Origin: DASUPK01 sp963797265
GTDB taxonomy: Bacteria > Actinomycetota > Thermoleophilia > Solirubrobacterales > 70-9
Direction: 5' to 3'
DNA: 64,000 bases
Assembly (NCBI GenBank): GCA_963797265.1
Contig: CAWCOY010000003.1
Span: 186,001 to 250,000, forward strand
Within the stretch, counting starts at the first letter, position 1. Every line of letters begins with the position of its first letter. The translations under genes were made by a program, and so were the position numbers. Below the pieces are notes generated by a model, which saw nothing but the letters and a program-made list of their open reading frames with translations, was not told where the DNA came from and searched no databases. Below, one piece after another: positions 7,700 through 15,175 of this stretch.

Positions 7700-8964
7700 G
7701 CCGCTCGGAGGAGCTGTACCGGCGCGCACTCGAGGTGATGCCCGGCGGGGTGAACTCCCCGGTGCGGGCGATGAAGCAGATCGGTCGCACCCCGATCTTC
7801 ATCGAGCGCGGCGACGGGCCGTACGTCTGGGATGTCGACGGCAAGCGCTACGTCGACTGGGTCTCGTCGTGGGGGCCGCTGATCCTCGGGCACGCCGACA
7901 CGCTGGTCGTCGAGGCGATCCGCCAGGCGGCCGGGCGCGGGACCAGCTACGGAGCGCCGACCGCCGCCGAAGTTGAGCTGGCCACGGAGGTGATCGGCCG
8001 GTTCCCCAGCGTCGAGATGGTCCGGATGACGAGCTCCGGCACCGAGGCGACGATGTCTGCGCTCCGCCTCGCCCGCGCGGCCACCGGCCGCAGCAAGATC
8101 ATCAAGTTCGCCGGCGCCTACCACGGCCACGTCGATGGGCTGCTCGCGGAAGGCGGCTCGGGCCTGGCCACCGCAGGGGTTCCTGCCAGCCCCGGCGTCA
8201 CGGAGGCTCAGGCATCAGACACCGTGATCGTGCCCTGGAACGACGAGGAGGCGGTCGCCGATGCGATCGCGCGAGCGAAGCCCGCGGCTGTGATCGCCGA
8301 GCCCGTGCCGGCGAACATGGGCGTGGTGCCCCCGGACCCGGGGTTTCTCGAACACCTCAGGGACGCGACGGCCGAGGCCGGAGCCCTGCTCATCCTCGAC
8401 GAAGTGATCAGCGGCTTTCGGGTGGCGCGCGGCGGCGCCCAGGAGTTGCTCGGGATCGACGCCGATCTGACCGTGATGGGCAAGGTTTTAGGCGGCGGCT
8501 TGCCGGCTGCGGCCTACGGTGGCTGGCGGGAGCTGATGGAGCGCGTCGCTCCGGCCGGGGACGTCTACCAGGCGGGAACCCTGTCGGGCAATCCGCTGGC
8601 GGTGGCCGCGGGGCTGGCGACCCTGCGGAAGCTTGACGGCGCTGCCTACCTGCGCCTCGCCTCGATCACCGACACGCTCGCGCACGGGCTGCGGGCCGCT
8701 GCCGGGAATAACCCGGTGCAGGTGTCGAGCGTGCCCGGTCTCGTCACGGTCTTCTTCTCCGCCGAGCCCGTTCGGGACTTCCGCGGCGCGAGTGCCTCCA
8801 ACACCGCCGCCTACGGCCGCTTCTGCCGAGGGATGCTGGAGCGCGGGGTCTATCCACCTGCCTCGCAGTTCGAGGCGTGGTTTCCGTCACTCGCCCACGA
8901 CGACGAGGCGCTCGCGCAGACCATCGATGCGGCGGAGGAGGCGTTCCGGGAGGCAGCGAGCTAG
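7696..8964 (+). CDS. hemL: Glutamate-1-semialdehyde 2,1-aminomutase
   Basis: HemL converts glutamate-1-semialdehyde to 5-aminolevulinate using PLP. The PLP lysine is K263 in VMGKVLGGG, close to K265 of the E. coli enzyme, and MPGGVNSPVRA, SSGTEATMSALRLAR and DEVISGFRVARGG are all present. Homology begins with SRSEELYRRALEV, but no ATG, GTG or TTG precedes it in a suitable place; the codon at the expected first residue is ATA (7696), 10 bases after GGAGG and overlapping the upstream TAA. The next standard start is GTG 7735 or ATG 7738, which would remove about 14 residues. An AUA start or a base difference is likely (see findings). Confidence 0.93.
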   Translation: MSRSEELYRRALEVMPGGVNSPVRAMKQIGRTPIFIERGDGPYVWDVDGKRYVDWVSSWGPLILGHADTLVVEAIRQAAGRGTSYGAPTAAEVELATEVIGRFPSVEMVRMTSSGTEATMSALRLARAATGRSKIIKFAGAYHGHVDGLLAEGGSGLATAGVPASPGVTEAQASDTVIVPWNDEEAVADAIARAKPAAVIAEPVPANMGVVPPDPGFLEHLRDATAEAGALLILDEVISGFRVARGGAQELLGIDADLTVMGKVLGGGLPAAAYGGWRELMERVAPAGDVYQAGTLSGNPLAVAAGLATLRKLDGAAYLRLASITDTLAHGLRAAAGNNPVQVSSVPGLVTVFFSAEPVRDFRGASASNTAAYGRFCRGMLERGVYPPASQFEAWFPSLAHDDEALAQTIDAAEEAFREAAS

Positions 8965-8989
8965 CGGTCCCTCGAGCGGCCAGGAACCC

Positions 8990-8995
8990 TATTCT
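8990..8995 (+). promoter_or_regulatory. -10-like element before the unknown gene upstream of qcrA
   Basis: TATTCT lies 8 bases before ATG 9004 with no Shine-Dalgarno sequence, suggesting a leaderless transcript for the bc-complex operon. Confidence 0.45.
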
Positions 8996-9003
8996 CGCGG
9001 CGC

Positions 9004-9615
9004 ATGGCCTCGACGATCACTTCCCTGGCCTCCCTGGCGGCGCTGCTCCGCGACGGTGAGAACGTCATCTCGCCGCACGTCGTCGACTCCGGCGAGGAGC
9101 CCGCTCTGGGGGCGCTGGCGGCCGCCGGCCCCAGGGCCGCCGAGGCGCCGGACGAGTACCTGCTCCTGGTCGAGGCGATCAGGGAGGGCTATCTCCTGCA
9201 CTACGAGAGCCCGAGGGTGATCCAGGGCGCCGATTCCGACCTCCGGCTGCTCGCCGGCGACTATTTGTACGCGCTCGGCCTGGAGCGGCTCGCGGCGCGC
9301 GGGGACCTGGAGGCGGTCGGCGAGCTCGCCGATCTGATCAGCCTCGTGGCGCAGATCCATGCCGAGAACGGGCCCGACGTTCCGGACGACAGTTCTCGGG
9401 CCCTGTGGCTCGCGGCGACGGTCGCCGTGGCCGCCGGGGCCCCGCCGGAGCACGGCGACGCGAAGGAGATGCTGCGCCGGGGTGAGTCGGGGGCCGCCGA
9501 ATCGCTGGCCGAAGTCGCAGCCGAAACCGCCAGCCGGACGGGCCTCGGCGACGCTCTGGCGCGCGCAGCCGAGTCGATAGGCTTCGATCGCGAGCGTCTC
9601 CCGGACCGTGGCTGA
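9004..9615 (+). CDS. Unrecognised helical protein, possibly HepS-like
   Basis: This is a 203-residue soluble, Ala/Leu/Glu-rich protein with no signal peptide or membrane segment. I do not recognise it with confidence. The stretch LRLLAGDYLYALGLERLAA, followed by a helix with ADLISLVAQIHAE, is reminiscent of the small subunit of heptaprenyl diphosphate synthase (HepS), which has a similar LAGDY segment. A polyprenyl synthase gene lies 3 kb downstream in the same direction. It overlaps the Rieske gene by 8 bases, so it is coupled to the bc complex; an assembly role for that complex is the alternative. Confidence 0.55.
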   Translation: MASTITSLASLAALLRDGENVISPHVVDSGEEPALGALAAAGPRAAEAPDEYLLLVEAIREGYLLHYESPRVIQGADSDLRLLAGDYLYALGLERLAARGDLEAVGELADLISLVAQIHAENGPDVPDDSSRALWLAATVAVAAGAPPEHGDAKEMLRRGESGAAESLAEVAAETASRTGLGDALARAAESIGFDRERLPDRG

Positions 9616-10306
9616 AGAAGGAAACGACAAGCAGGGGGCACCGAAGCGCCTTGAGCAGCCGGATCCTGCCGGCTACTTCCAGGGCGAGTCGATGACCCGC
9701 CGTACCGTTTTGTCGATCGGTGTCCAGGCGGTGGGAGGCGTCGCGGTCGCCGCCGTCGCCCTTCCGGCTGTGGGCTTCGCTGTCGCGCCGCTCTTCGAGG
9801 AGGAGAACGAGCCCTGGCAGGCGGTGGGGCCGACCTCGGATTTCAGCCCGGACACCTACCGGCCGGTCGTGATCACCGCAGTGGAGGGAATCGGCGAGAC
9901 CGGCAAGACGACCGCTTTCATACGGCAGGGAAACCCCGACATCACCAACACGCCCGAGGCGAAGGAGAAGGGCTACCCGCCGGAGACCCCGGGCGAATAC
10001 ATCGCGATCTCGACCCGCTGCGCCCATCTGGGCTGCCCGGTCAACTTCGTCGCGGCCGCCGGCAACTTCATCTGCCCTTGCCACGGAGGCGTCTACGGCT
10101 TCGTCGGAGAGCGGATCGGCGGTCCCCCCGTGCGTCCGCTCGACCGTTTCCAGACCCGGGTCACCAACGGTCAGGTCGAGGTCGGGCCTCGCTTCAGCGT
10201 CACGAACAGCCTCGATCCGGTCCGCGCCCGCGACCCGGGCGAGTACACGGGCGGGATCTGGAACGTCCTCTATCCGCCGCGACCCTCGGTCCCGCCCCCG
10301 CCGTAG
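9608..10306 (+). CDS. qcrA: Rieske iron-sulfur subunit of menaquinol:cytochrome c reductase
   Basis: The 232-residue Rieske protein starts at GTG 9608. A twin-arginine motif (MTRRTVLSIG, residues 29-38) precedes a single hydrophobic anchor (about 40-62), so it is probably a Tat substrate; tatA and tatC lie 5 kb downstream. The 2Fe-2S boxes are CAHLGC (138-143) and CPCHGG (156-161): C138, H140, C156 and H159 are ligands, and C143-C158 form the disulfide. The protein carries electrons from menaquinol towards the cytochrome c domain. The gene overlaps its upstream neighbour and leads directly into qcrB. Confidence 0.94.
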   Translation: MAEEGNDKQGAPKRLEQPDPAGYFQGESMTRRTVLSIGVQAVGGVAVAAVALPAVGFAVAPLFEEENEPWQAVGPTSDFSPDTYRPVVITAVEGIGETGKTTAFIRQGNPDITNTPEAKEKGYPPETPGEYIAISTRCAHLGCPVNFVAAAGNFICPCHGGVYGFVGERIGGPPVRPLDRFQTRVTNGQVEVGPRFSVTNSLDPVRARDPGEYTGGIWNVLYPPRPSVPPPP

Positions 10307-10316
10307 GAGCGACCAG

Positions 10317-11129
10317 ATGAAGCTTCCAGAGGGACTTATCCCAGCGCCGCTTCGCCGACCGGCCCCGCCGGGCCAGAGCAACGGCGCGGGCAGGAACGGC
10401 GGCGGCGCCACCGAGGTCGCCAAGGAGACCGGCGCCGACGTAGTCGGCTGGCTCGACGAGCGCACCGGCGGGTCGAGCTTCCTCACCGCGATGCTTTACC
10501 GGAAGGTGCCCAAGGGCACCAACTGGTTCTACACGCTCGGGTCCGCGACCCTCTTCGCCTTCGTCTTCCAGGCGCTGACAGGCGTCTTCCTGGCGATGTA
10601 TTACACGCCCTCGCCGACCGAGGCGTACGGCTCGATCACCCACCTCACCAACGACGTCTGGCTCGGCGAGTTCGTCCGCGGCATGCACAAGTGGGGCGCC
10701 TCGGTGATGATCATCTGCATCTTCCTGCACATGGGCCGCGTCTTCTTCTTCGGTGCCTACAAGTACCCGCGGGAGCTCAACTGGGTGATCGGGGTCGTGC
10801 TCCTGATCCTCACCCTGGTGATGGGGCTGACCGGCTACCTGCTGCCCTTCGACCAGCGCTCCTACTGGGCCACGATCGTCGCCTCCAACATCACGGGCAC
10901 CGGTCCCATCGTGGGGCCGTATCTGGCCGACTTCCTGCGCGGCGGCCCCGAGATCGGAGCCACCACGCTCTCGCGCTTCTACTCAATACACATGCTCTTG
11001 GTGCCCGGGTTGATCATCGCCCTGATCGGAGCCCACCTCTATCTCGTCGTCAAGCTCGGTACCACCGCGCCGCCCTGGCTCAAGGCTGGGAAGCCCAAGA
11101 CCGCCATCTCCAAGGAGGAGGTGGGATGA
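10317..11129 (+). CDS. qcrB: Cytochrome b (N-terminal, b6-type) subunit
   Basis: The 270-residue subunit corresponds to the haem-binding half of cytochrome b. A soluble Gly/Asn-rich N-terminal tail of about 50 residues precedes four membrane helices. The four haem-ligand histidines are visible as H124, H138, H225 and H240. With the separate downstream subunit this is the split b6/subunit IV arrangement used by Bacillus QcrB/QcrC, not the single long cytochrome b of mycobacterial QcrB. It oxidises menaquinol and passes electrons across the membrane. The gene overlaps qcrC by four bases (ATGA at 11126-11129). Confidence 0.94.
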   Translation: MKLPEGLIPAPLRRPAPPGQSNGAGRNGGGATEVAKETGADVVGWLDERTGGSSFLTAMLYRKVPKGTNWFYTLGSATLFAFVFQALTGVFLAMYYTPSPTEAYGSITHLTNDVWLGEFVRGMHKWGASVMIICIFLHMGRVFFFGAYKYPRELNWVIGVVLLILTLVMGLTGYLLPFDQRSYWATIVASNITGTGPIVGPYLADFLRGGPEIGATTLSRFYSIHMLLVPGLIIALIGAHLYLVVKLGTTAPPWLKAGKPKTAISKEEVG

Positions 11130-11827
11130 ACAGGGCCGAGAAGGAGCACTACCTCCGCGACTACGAGGTCTTGAAGAAGAAGGGCAAGCCGTTCTTCCCC
11201 TACGCGGTGATGAAGGACACGATGATGATGCTGATCGTCGCCCTCGTGATCGTCGGGCTGTCGATTCTGCTCGGCGCCGAGCAGGGACCCAAGGTCGACC
11301 CGACCACCACGACGTATACGCCACGACCCGACTGGTACTTCTTCTTCCTCTTCGAGCTGCTGCGGGTGATCAAGCCCGTCTGGGCGGTGCCGATCGCGAC
11401 CATCGGGATCGCGACCGTCGCCATGGTGCTGCTCCTACTGCTGCCGTTCTACGACCGCAATCCCGAGCGGCGAATCGAGCGCAGGCCGATCGCGCTGACG
11501 GCGGGCATCCTGACGATCATCTCGATGGCGTATCTGACCTTTTTGGGTGCGACCGCCGGGCCGCCGAGCCAGATCGACCTGAAGACATCGGCGGCGCTCG
11601 AACCGGGAAAGGAAGTCGTCGCGCAGTCCGGCTGCCTCGCCTGCCACAAGCTGGGCGACAACGGCAACGACGGCCCGGGCCCGGAGCTGACCGAGATCGG
11701 GGCGAGGATCCCGCGGAACGCGATCGCGCGCTCCCTGGAGGTCGGCCCGAGCATCATGCCCTCCTACGCCGGCCTGTCCCCGCAGAAGTTCCAGGCCCTG
11801 ACCGCGTACCTCGCCTCGCTCAACTAG
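11126..11827 (+). CDS. qcrC: Subunit IV-cytochrome c fusion of bc complex
   Basis: The 233-residue protein starts at ATG 11126 in a four-base overlap. Three hydrophobic segments (about 33-50, 84-107, 121-141) form the subunit IV part. The quinol-site tetrapeptide is PDWY (68-71), a variant of PEWY. The C-terminal 80 residues are a cytochrome c domain with CLACH at 170-174 and a probable axial methionine at 211. The same fusion defines Bacillus QcrC. It accepts electrons from the Rieske protein and hands them to a terminal oxidase, which is not encoded in this window. Confidence 0.94.
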   Translation: MNRAEKEHYLRDYEVLKKKGKPFFPYAVMKDTMMMLIVALVIVGLSILLGAEQGPKVDPTTTTYTPRPDWYFFFLFELLRVIKPVWAVPIATIGIATVAMVLLLLLPFYDRNPERRIERRPIALTAGILTIISMAYLTFLGATAGPPSQIDLKTSAALEPGKEVVAQSGCLACHKLGDNGNDGPGPELTEIGARIPRNAIARSLEVGPSIMPSYAGLSPQKFQALTAYLASLN

Positions 11828-11850
11828 CGGCCCGCTGGCCGGGGTCGAAG

Positions 11851-11856
11851 TAACCT
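11851..11856 (+). promoter_or_regulatory. -10-like element before menG
   Basis: TAACCT lies 7 bases before ATG 11864, with no Shine-Dalgarno sequence. Confidence 0.4.
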
Positions 11857-11863
11857 CGAACCG

Positions 11864-12613
11864 ATGAGTGTCTCGTCCGACACCGAGGCCGAGAGCGGGA
11901 TTCCGCGGCGCGACTCCGAGGAATTCGCCGACCAGGTCCGGGGAATGTTCGACCGGATCGCCGGCGTCTACGACCTGATGAACTCGGCGATGACCGCCGG
12001 GCTCCACCATCAGTGGCGCCAGAGGGCCGTCGAGAGGGCCGAGGTGGGCCCGGGCTCCGACGCCCTCGATGTCTGCTGCGGCACCGGGGATCTGGCGCTC
12101 GAGCTGCGCCGCGCGATCGGGCCGGACGGCCGGGTGGTCGGTTGCGATTTCTCCGAACCGATGCTCGAGCTGGCCCGTCGCAAGAGCGGAGATGAGGGCC
12201 TGCCTGTCGAGTTCGGCTGGGCGGACGCGCTAGAACTCCCCTACGGCGATGGGAGCTTCGATGCGGTGACGATCGGGTTCGGCGCCCGCAACCTCGCCGA
12301 CCTCGAGCGCGGGAACTCAGAGATGACCCGCGTGCTGCGGCCGAAGGGGCGCCTGGTGATCCTCGAGATCACCCGCCCTCAGCGGCAGCCGCTGGCCGGC
12401 TTCTACTCGCTCTGGTTCGACCGGCTGGTGCCGGCGCTCGGAACCCTGGCCGGTGACCCCGAGGCCTACAGCTACCTGCCCGACTCGGTGAGGACCTTCC
12501 CGGAGCCGGAGCGGCTCGCGGCGATGCTCGATGCCGCCGGCCTCGGCGAGATCCGGTGGCTCCTCCTCGGCGGCGGCATCATCGCGATCCACAGCGCGAC
12601 CAAGCCCGCATGA
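11864..12613 (+). CDS. menG: Demethylmenaquinone methyltransferase (UbiE/MenG family)
   Basis: The 249-residue enzyme methylates demethylmenaquinone with SAM in the last step of menaquinone synthesis. The UbiE signatures are clear: VRGMFDRIAGVYDLMNSAM near the start, SAM loop LDVCCGTGDLAL, DALELPYGDGSFDAVTIGFG, RNLADLERG, and RLVILEITRP. A Gram-positive organism with a menaquinol-type bc complex would use menaquinone, so MenG fits better than UbiE. It overlaps the downstream polyprenyl synthase by four bases, linking ring methylation with side-chain synthesis. Start ATG 11864 is supported by the nearby TAACCT element. Confidence 0.93.
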   Translation: MSVSSDTEAESGIPRRDSEEFADQVRGMFDRIAGVYDLMNSAMTAGLHHQWRQRAVERAEVGPGSDALDVCCGTGDLALELRRAIGPDGRVVGCDFSEPMLELARRKSGDEGLPVEFGWADALELPYGDGSFDAVTIGFGARNLADLERGNSEMTRVLRPKGRLVILEITRPQRQPLAGFYSLWFDRLVPALGTLAGDPEAYSYLPDSVRTFPEPERLAAMLDAAGLGEIRWLLLGGGIIAIHSATKPA

Positions 12614-13590
12614 CCCGCTCGTCGGTGCCACCTCCCGTGACGGCTGTGATGGACGCGGCGAGCGCCTGGCTGCCCGCCCGGATGGCGCAGGTCGAGGAGA
12701 GGCTCGGCGAGGCCGCCGGTGGCTACGGGCCGAAGCTCGGCCAGGAGGCCGAGGCGACGCTGAAGGCGGGCGGCAAGCGACTGCGGCCGATTCTCGTCCT
12801 GATGGCCGCGGGCGATGGGGCCGGCGAGAGGGCGATTCGGGCGGCCACCGCCGTCGAGCTCCTCCACATGGCGACCCTCGTGCACGACGACGTACTCGAT
12901 GGGGCGCCGGTGCGCCGTGGGCGGCCGACCGTGGTCGCCCGCTCGGGCCGCGACCGCGCCGTCGGCGTGGGCGACCTTCTCCTCTCCCGAGCCTTTGCCC
13001 AGCTGGCCGACGCCGGCGGGGATGTCGAGGTGGCCGAGCTCAGCTCGGCCTCCGTCGCCCTCGCCCTCGGCGAGCTCGCCCAGCGAAGCGACGCCTACGA
13101 CACCTCGATCAGCGAGGAGCGATATCTGGCCCGCTGCTCCCTGAAGACCGCGAGGCTGTTCGAGTCGGCCTGCCGGGTCGGGCGGCTCGCCGCGGGTGGA
13201 CCCGGGACCGAGGACCTGGCCAGCTTCGGCCGCGAGATCGGACTTGCCTTCCAGCTCCTCGACGACGTCCTCGACGTCACCGGGCCGCCGGAGCGGACGG
13301 GTAAGGCACGGGGCACGGATCTCCTGGACGGGACGGTCACCCTGCCGCTCATCCTCGCCCGCCGGCTCGATCCAGGGCTCGAATCAGTTGAGCTCAGGGG
13401 CCTCGATCAGGCGGGGGCGGAGGAGATCTGCGACCGGATCGCGGCCACCGACGCGCTCGATCAGGTGCGCGCCCGGGCCAAGCGGGGGATAGCGCAGGCC
13501 AAGGCGATCATCGGGTCGGAGCACTTCACCGACGAGGAGCGGCAGCTCCTCGGCATGATCGCGGACGGGGTCGTCGAGCGCTACTCATGA
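12610..13590 (+). CDS. Trans-polyprenyl diphosphate synthase
   Basis: The 326-residue enzyme extends allylic diphosphates with isopentenyl diphosphate. The first Asp-rich motif is DDVLD at 93-97 within LLHMATLVHDDVLDGAPVRRG, and the second is in FQLLDDVLDVTG; GGKRLRP (54-60) binds diphosphate. The residues before the first Asp motif set chain length but the product cannot be read with certainty. Coupling to menG by ATGA suggests the menaquinone side chain, that is a heptaprenyl to nonaprenyl synthase. It ends at 13590, just before a perfect GC-rich hairpin. Confidence 0.92.
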   Translation: MTRSSVPPPVTAVMDAASAWLPARMAQVEERLGEAAGGYGPKLGQEAEATLKAGGKRLRPILVLMAAGDGAGERAIRAATAVELLHMATLVHDDVLDGAPVRRGRPTVVARSGRDRAVGVGDLLLSRAFAQLADAGGDVEVAELSSASVALALGELAQRSDAYDTSISEERYLARCSLKTARLFESACRVGRLAAGGPGTEDLASFGREIGLAFQLLDDVLDVTGPPERTGKARGTDLLDGTVTLPLILARRLDPGLESVELRGLDQAGAEEICDRIAATDALDQVRARAKRGIAQAKAIIGSEHFTDEERQLLGMIADGVVERYS

Positions 13591-13618
13591 AGAAGAGCGG
13601 CCCGAGGGCCGCTCTTCT
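13591..13618 (+). terminator. GC-rich hairpin after polyprenyl synthase gene
   Basis: Perfect inverted repeat: arms 13591-13603 (AGAAGAGCGGCCC) and 13606-13618, directly after the stop codon. There is no T-tract, so it may act as a factor-dependent terminator or an RNA 3' end stabiliser. Confidence 0.6.
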
Positions 13619-13654
13619 CGCAGGGAGGTGACTCGTTTGGAGTGGGTGCTTATG

Positions 13655-13689
13655 GTTAATCGGGTTGCGCTGTCGCGCATCCTCTGATC
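13655..13689 (-). repeat. Dispersed hairpin repeat, minus orientation
   Basis: On the minus strand it reads GAGGATGCGC, loop GACA, then GCGCAACCCGATTAAC, matching the hairpin and right flank of the repeat at 6539. The left flank is diverged. It sits just past the end of the zinc-ribbon gene. Confidence 0.6.
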
Positions 13690-13696
13690 ATGCGCG

Positions 13697-13981
13697 CTAG
13701 AAGTCTTCGGGGAGGATGCTGCCGCTCGCCAGTGCGCCGGCGAAGCGCTCGGCCTCTTCCTCCATGTTGGCCCGGGTGAGGGCCCGCAGGTCCTCGATCA
13801 GCTCCTGGCCGCCGCGGTCGAGCTCTTCGTCGTAGCGGTCGACCTCGCCCTGGGAATAGCTGTCCTGGCCCCGCCACTCGCACTCGGGGCAGCGCAGCTC
13901 GACGTTCCAGTGGCCGCTCCCCTGCTCGTGCCAGTTGATCGGCTGCACCAGGACCGAGGAGCAGGTCGGGCAAGCGTGCAT
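13697..13981 (-). CDS. Small zinc-ribbon protein
   Basis: A 94-residue soluble protein with two cysteine pairs: C4/C7 in ACPTCSS and C31/C34 in RCPECEW, a rubredoxin-like zinc knuckle arrangement. The C-terminal half is acidic and helical (EEELDRGGQ, ANMEEEAERFAGAL). ATG at 13981 puts the first zinc pair at the N-terminus; a longer frame to 14086 exists but adds Arg/Pro-rich residues that look non-coding. No function can be assigned. Proteins like this may bind nucleic acid or act as small metal-binding adaptors. It faces away from dcd, and the gap between holds a hairpin and a repeat. Confidence 0.7.
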   Translation of the reverse strand: MHACPTCSSVLVQPINWHEQGSGHWNVELRCPECEWRGQDSYSQGEVDRYDEELDRGGQELIEDLRALTRANMEEEAERFAGALASGSILPEDF

Positions 13982-14141
13982 GCCATCTGCGGACTTGCCG
14001 CCCGTGCGTGTCGCAAGCCTCGCTTCGGGCTGAGTCTTTGTGCGCCTCGGAACTCCCATCGTGGGGGACCTATCGGGAGCCCGCACGCAGACCTTTAGCC
14101 GAAAAGTGGGTTGTTTCGAAGCTTGCGGATAACCCGTAAAC

Positions 14142-14161
14142 CCGCGCCTGGGAAGGCGCGG
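14142..14161 (+). other. Intergenic hairpin with GGGA loop
   Basis: Perfect 8-base stem (CCGCGCCT/AGGCGCGG) closed by a GGGA loop, just upstream of the repeat copy that precedes dcd. It could be a terminator for transcription from either side. Confidence 0.45.
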
Positions 14162-14169
14162 AATAGACT

Positions 14170-14217
14170 TGTGCGAGGGCGCTCCGCAGGCGAAGCCGAG
14201 GAGCGACCCGTTTAATC
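14170..14217 (+). repeat. Dispersed hairpin repeat before dcd
   Basis: TGTGCGAGGGCGCTC at the left and GAGCGACCCGTTTAATC at the right pair as GGGCGCTC/GAGCGACCC around a longer loop that has its own inner stem. The C-G pair replaces the T-A pair seen in the 6539 copy. It ends at the dcd start codon. Confidence 0.75.
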
Positions 14218-14826
14218 ATGGTTCTCAGCGATCGCACGATCAAGGAGGAGATCGCCGCCGGCAGGCTGGTCTTCGACCCCTACGAGGAGGCGCTCGTGCA
14301 GCCCTCGAGCGTCGACATGAGGGTGGATCGGAGTTTTCGCGTCTTCAACAACTCGCGGTACCCCTACATCGACGTGCGGGAGCCGATGGAGAACCTCACC
14401 GAGCTGGTCACCGTCGAGGACGAGGAGCCCTTCGTGCTTCACCCGGGTGAGTTCGTGCTCGGCCAGACGCTGGAGCGTGTCCGCCTGCCGGACGATCTGG
14501 TCGCCCGGCTCGAGGGCAAGTCGTCACTCGGCCGCCTCGGCCTGGTCATCCACAGCACGGCGGGATTCGTCGATCCGGGCTTCGAGGGAAACCTGACGCT
14601 GGAGCTCTCCAACCTGGCGACACTGCCGATCACGATCTACCACGGCATGCCGATCGGTCAGATTTCGTTCATGCGCATGGACGGCTCGGTCGAGCACGCC
14701 TACGGCGCCAGCGAGGCCGGGAGCAAGTACCAGGGCCAGACCGAGCCGACGGCCAGCCGCTTCTACCTGAACTTCAAGCAGCAGGCGGCGAACGGAAAAC
14801 GCGGGAAGACGCGCACTAAGCGTTAG
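14218..14826 (+). CDS. dcd: dCTP deaminase (possibly bifunctional dCTP deaminase/dUTPase)
   Basis: The 202-residue enzyme converts dCTP to dUTP, or directly to dUMP in bifunctional homologues. Core motif GKSSLGRLGLVIHSTAGFVD (100-119) and the catalytic glutamate (E129 in LTLEL) are present, as is the C-terminal GSKYQGQTEPTASR lid that closes over nucleotide. The I-H-S-T-A-G-F form, rather than the H-V-T-A-H-R of E. coli Dcd, is the one seen in actinobacterial and archaeal DCD-DUT enzymes, so bifunctionality is likely but unproven. The 5' leader consists of a dispersed hairpin repeat ending just before ATG 14218. A basic tail (GKRGKTRTKR) extends past the usual end. Confidence 0.93.
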   Translation: MVLSDRTIKEEIAAGRLVFDPYEEALVQPSSVDMRVDRSFRVFNNSRYPYIDVREPMENLTELVTVEDEEPFVLHPGEFVLGQTLERVRLPDDLVARLEGKSSLGRLGLVIHSTAGFVDPGFEGNLTLELSNLATLPITIYHGMPIGQISFMRMDGSVEHAYGASEAGSKYQGQTEPTASRFYLNFKQQAANGKRGKTRTKR

Positions 14827-14859
14827 ATAAGCCTTGTGGGTGGGTGGCCCACGTGCCGC

Positions 14860-14865
14860 TAACAT
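14860..14865 (+). promoter_or_regulatory. -10-like element before tatA
   Basis: TAACAT lies 7 bases before ATG 14873 and favours that start over the longer frame from 14834. Confidence 0.45.
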
Positions 14866-14872
14866 CCGCTCG

Positions 14873-15172
14873 ATGCCCAACGTGGGACCGCTTGAGATAG
14901 CCGTCGTTCTCATCATCGTCCTGATCATCTTCGGGCCGAAGCGTCTGCCGGAGCTCGGCCAGTCGATGGGTCGTGGAATCCGCGAGTTCAAGAACTCACT
15001 CTCCGGGGACAAGGACCAGGATTCCCCCGAGGAGAAGCGGCGCGAGCTGGAGGCGAGCCAGCAGATCAAGGCGAGCCAGCCGCCGCCGCCCGAGGCCTCG
15101 AAGGAAGAGGCGAGCGCTGAGAAGCCCGCCGAACCCGTCGAGGGCGAGATCGTCACCGAGAACAAGGCGTAG
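14873..15172 (+). CDS. tatA: Twin-arginine translocase subunit TatA/E
   Basis: A 99-residue protein with one N-terminal membrane helix (about residues 4-20), the hinge FGPKRLPELG, an amphipathic helix (QSMGRGIREFKNSL), and a long acidic, Pro/Glu-rich cytoplasmic tail. This is the TatA plan; TatA multimers form the pore for folded proteins with RR signal peptides. The start at 14873 gives a proper short N-terminus and is supported by the -10-like TAACAT. tatC begins four bases after the stop. A likely local client is the Rieske protein encoded at 9608. Confidence 0.93.
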   Translation: MPNVGPLEIAVVLIIVLIIFGPKRLPELGQSMGRGIREFKNSLSGDKDQDSPEEKRRELEASQQIKASQPPPPEASKEEASAEKPAEPVEGEIVTENKA

Positions 15173-15175
15173 TAA

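Noticed and set aside
13631..13660. ACTCGTTTGG and GGGTGC near 13631 as a second repeat copy
   Set aside because: Only short pieces match and no stem can be formed; it may be a decayed fragment next to the clearer copy at 13655.
13982..14086. Longer start for the zinc-ribbon protein at 14086
   Set aside because: The extra 35 residues are Arg/Pro/Thr-rich without conserved character; the ATG at 13981 places the zinc knuckle at the usual N-terminal position.
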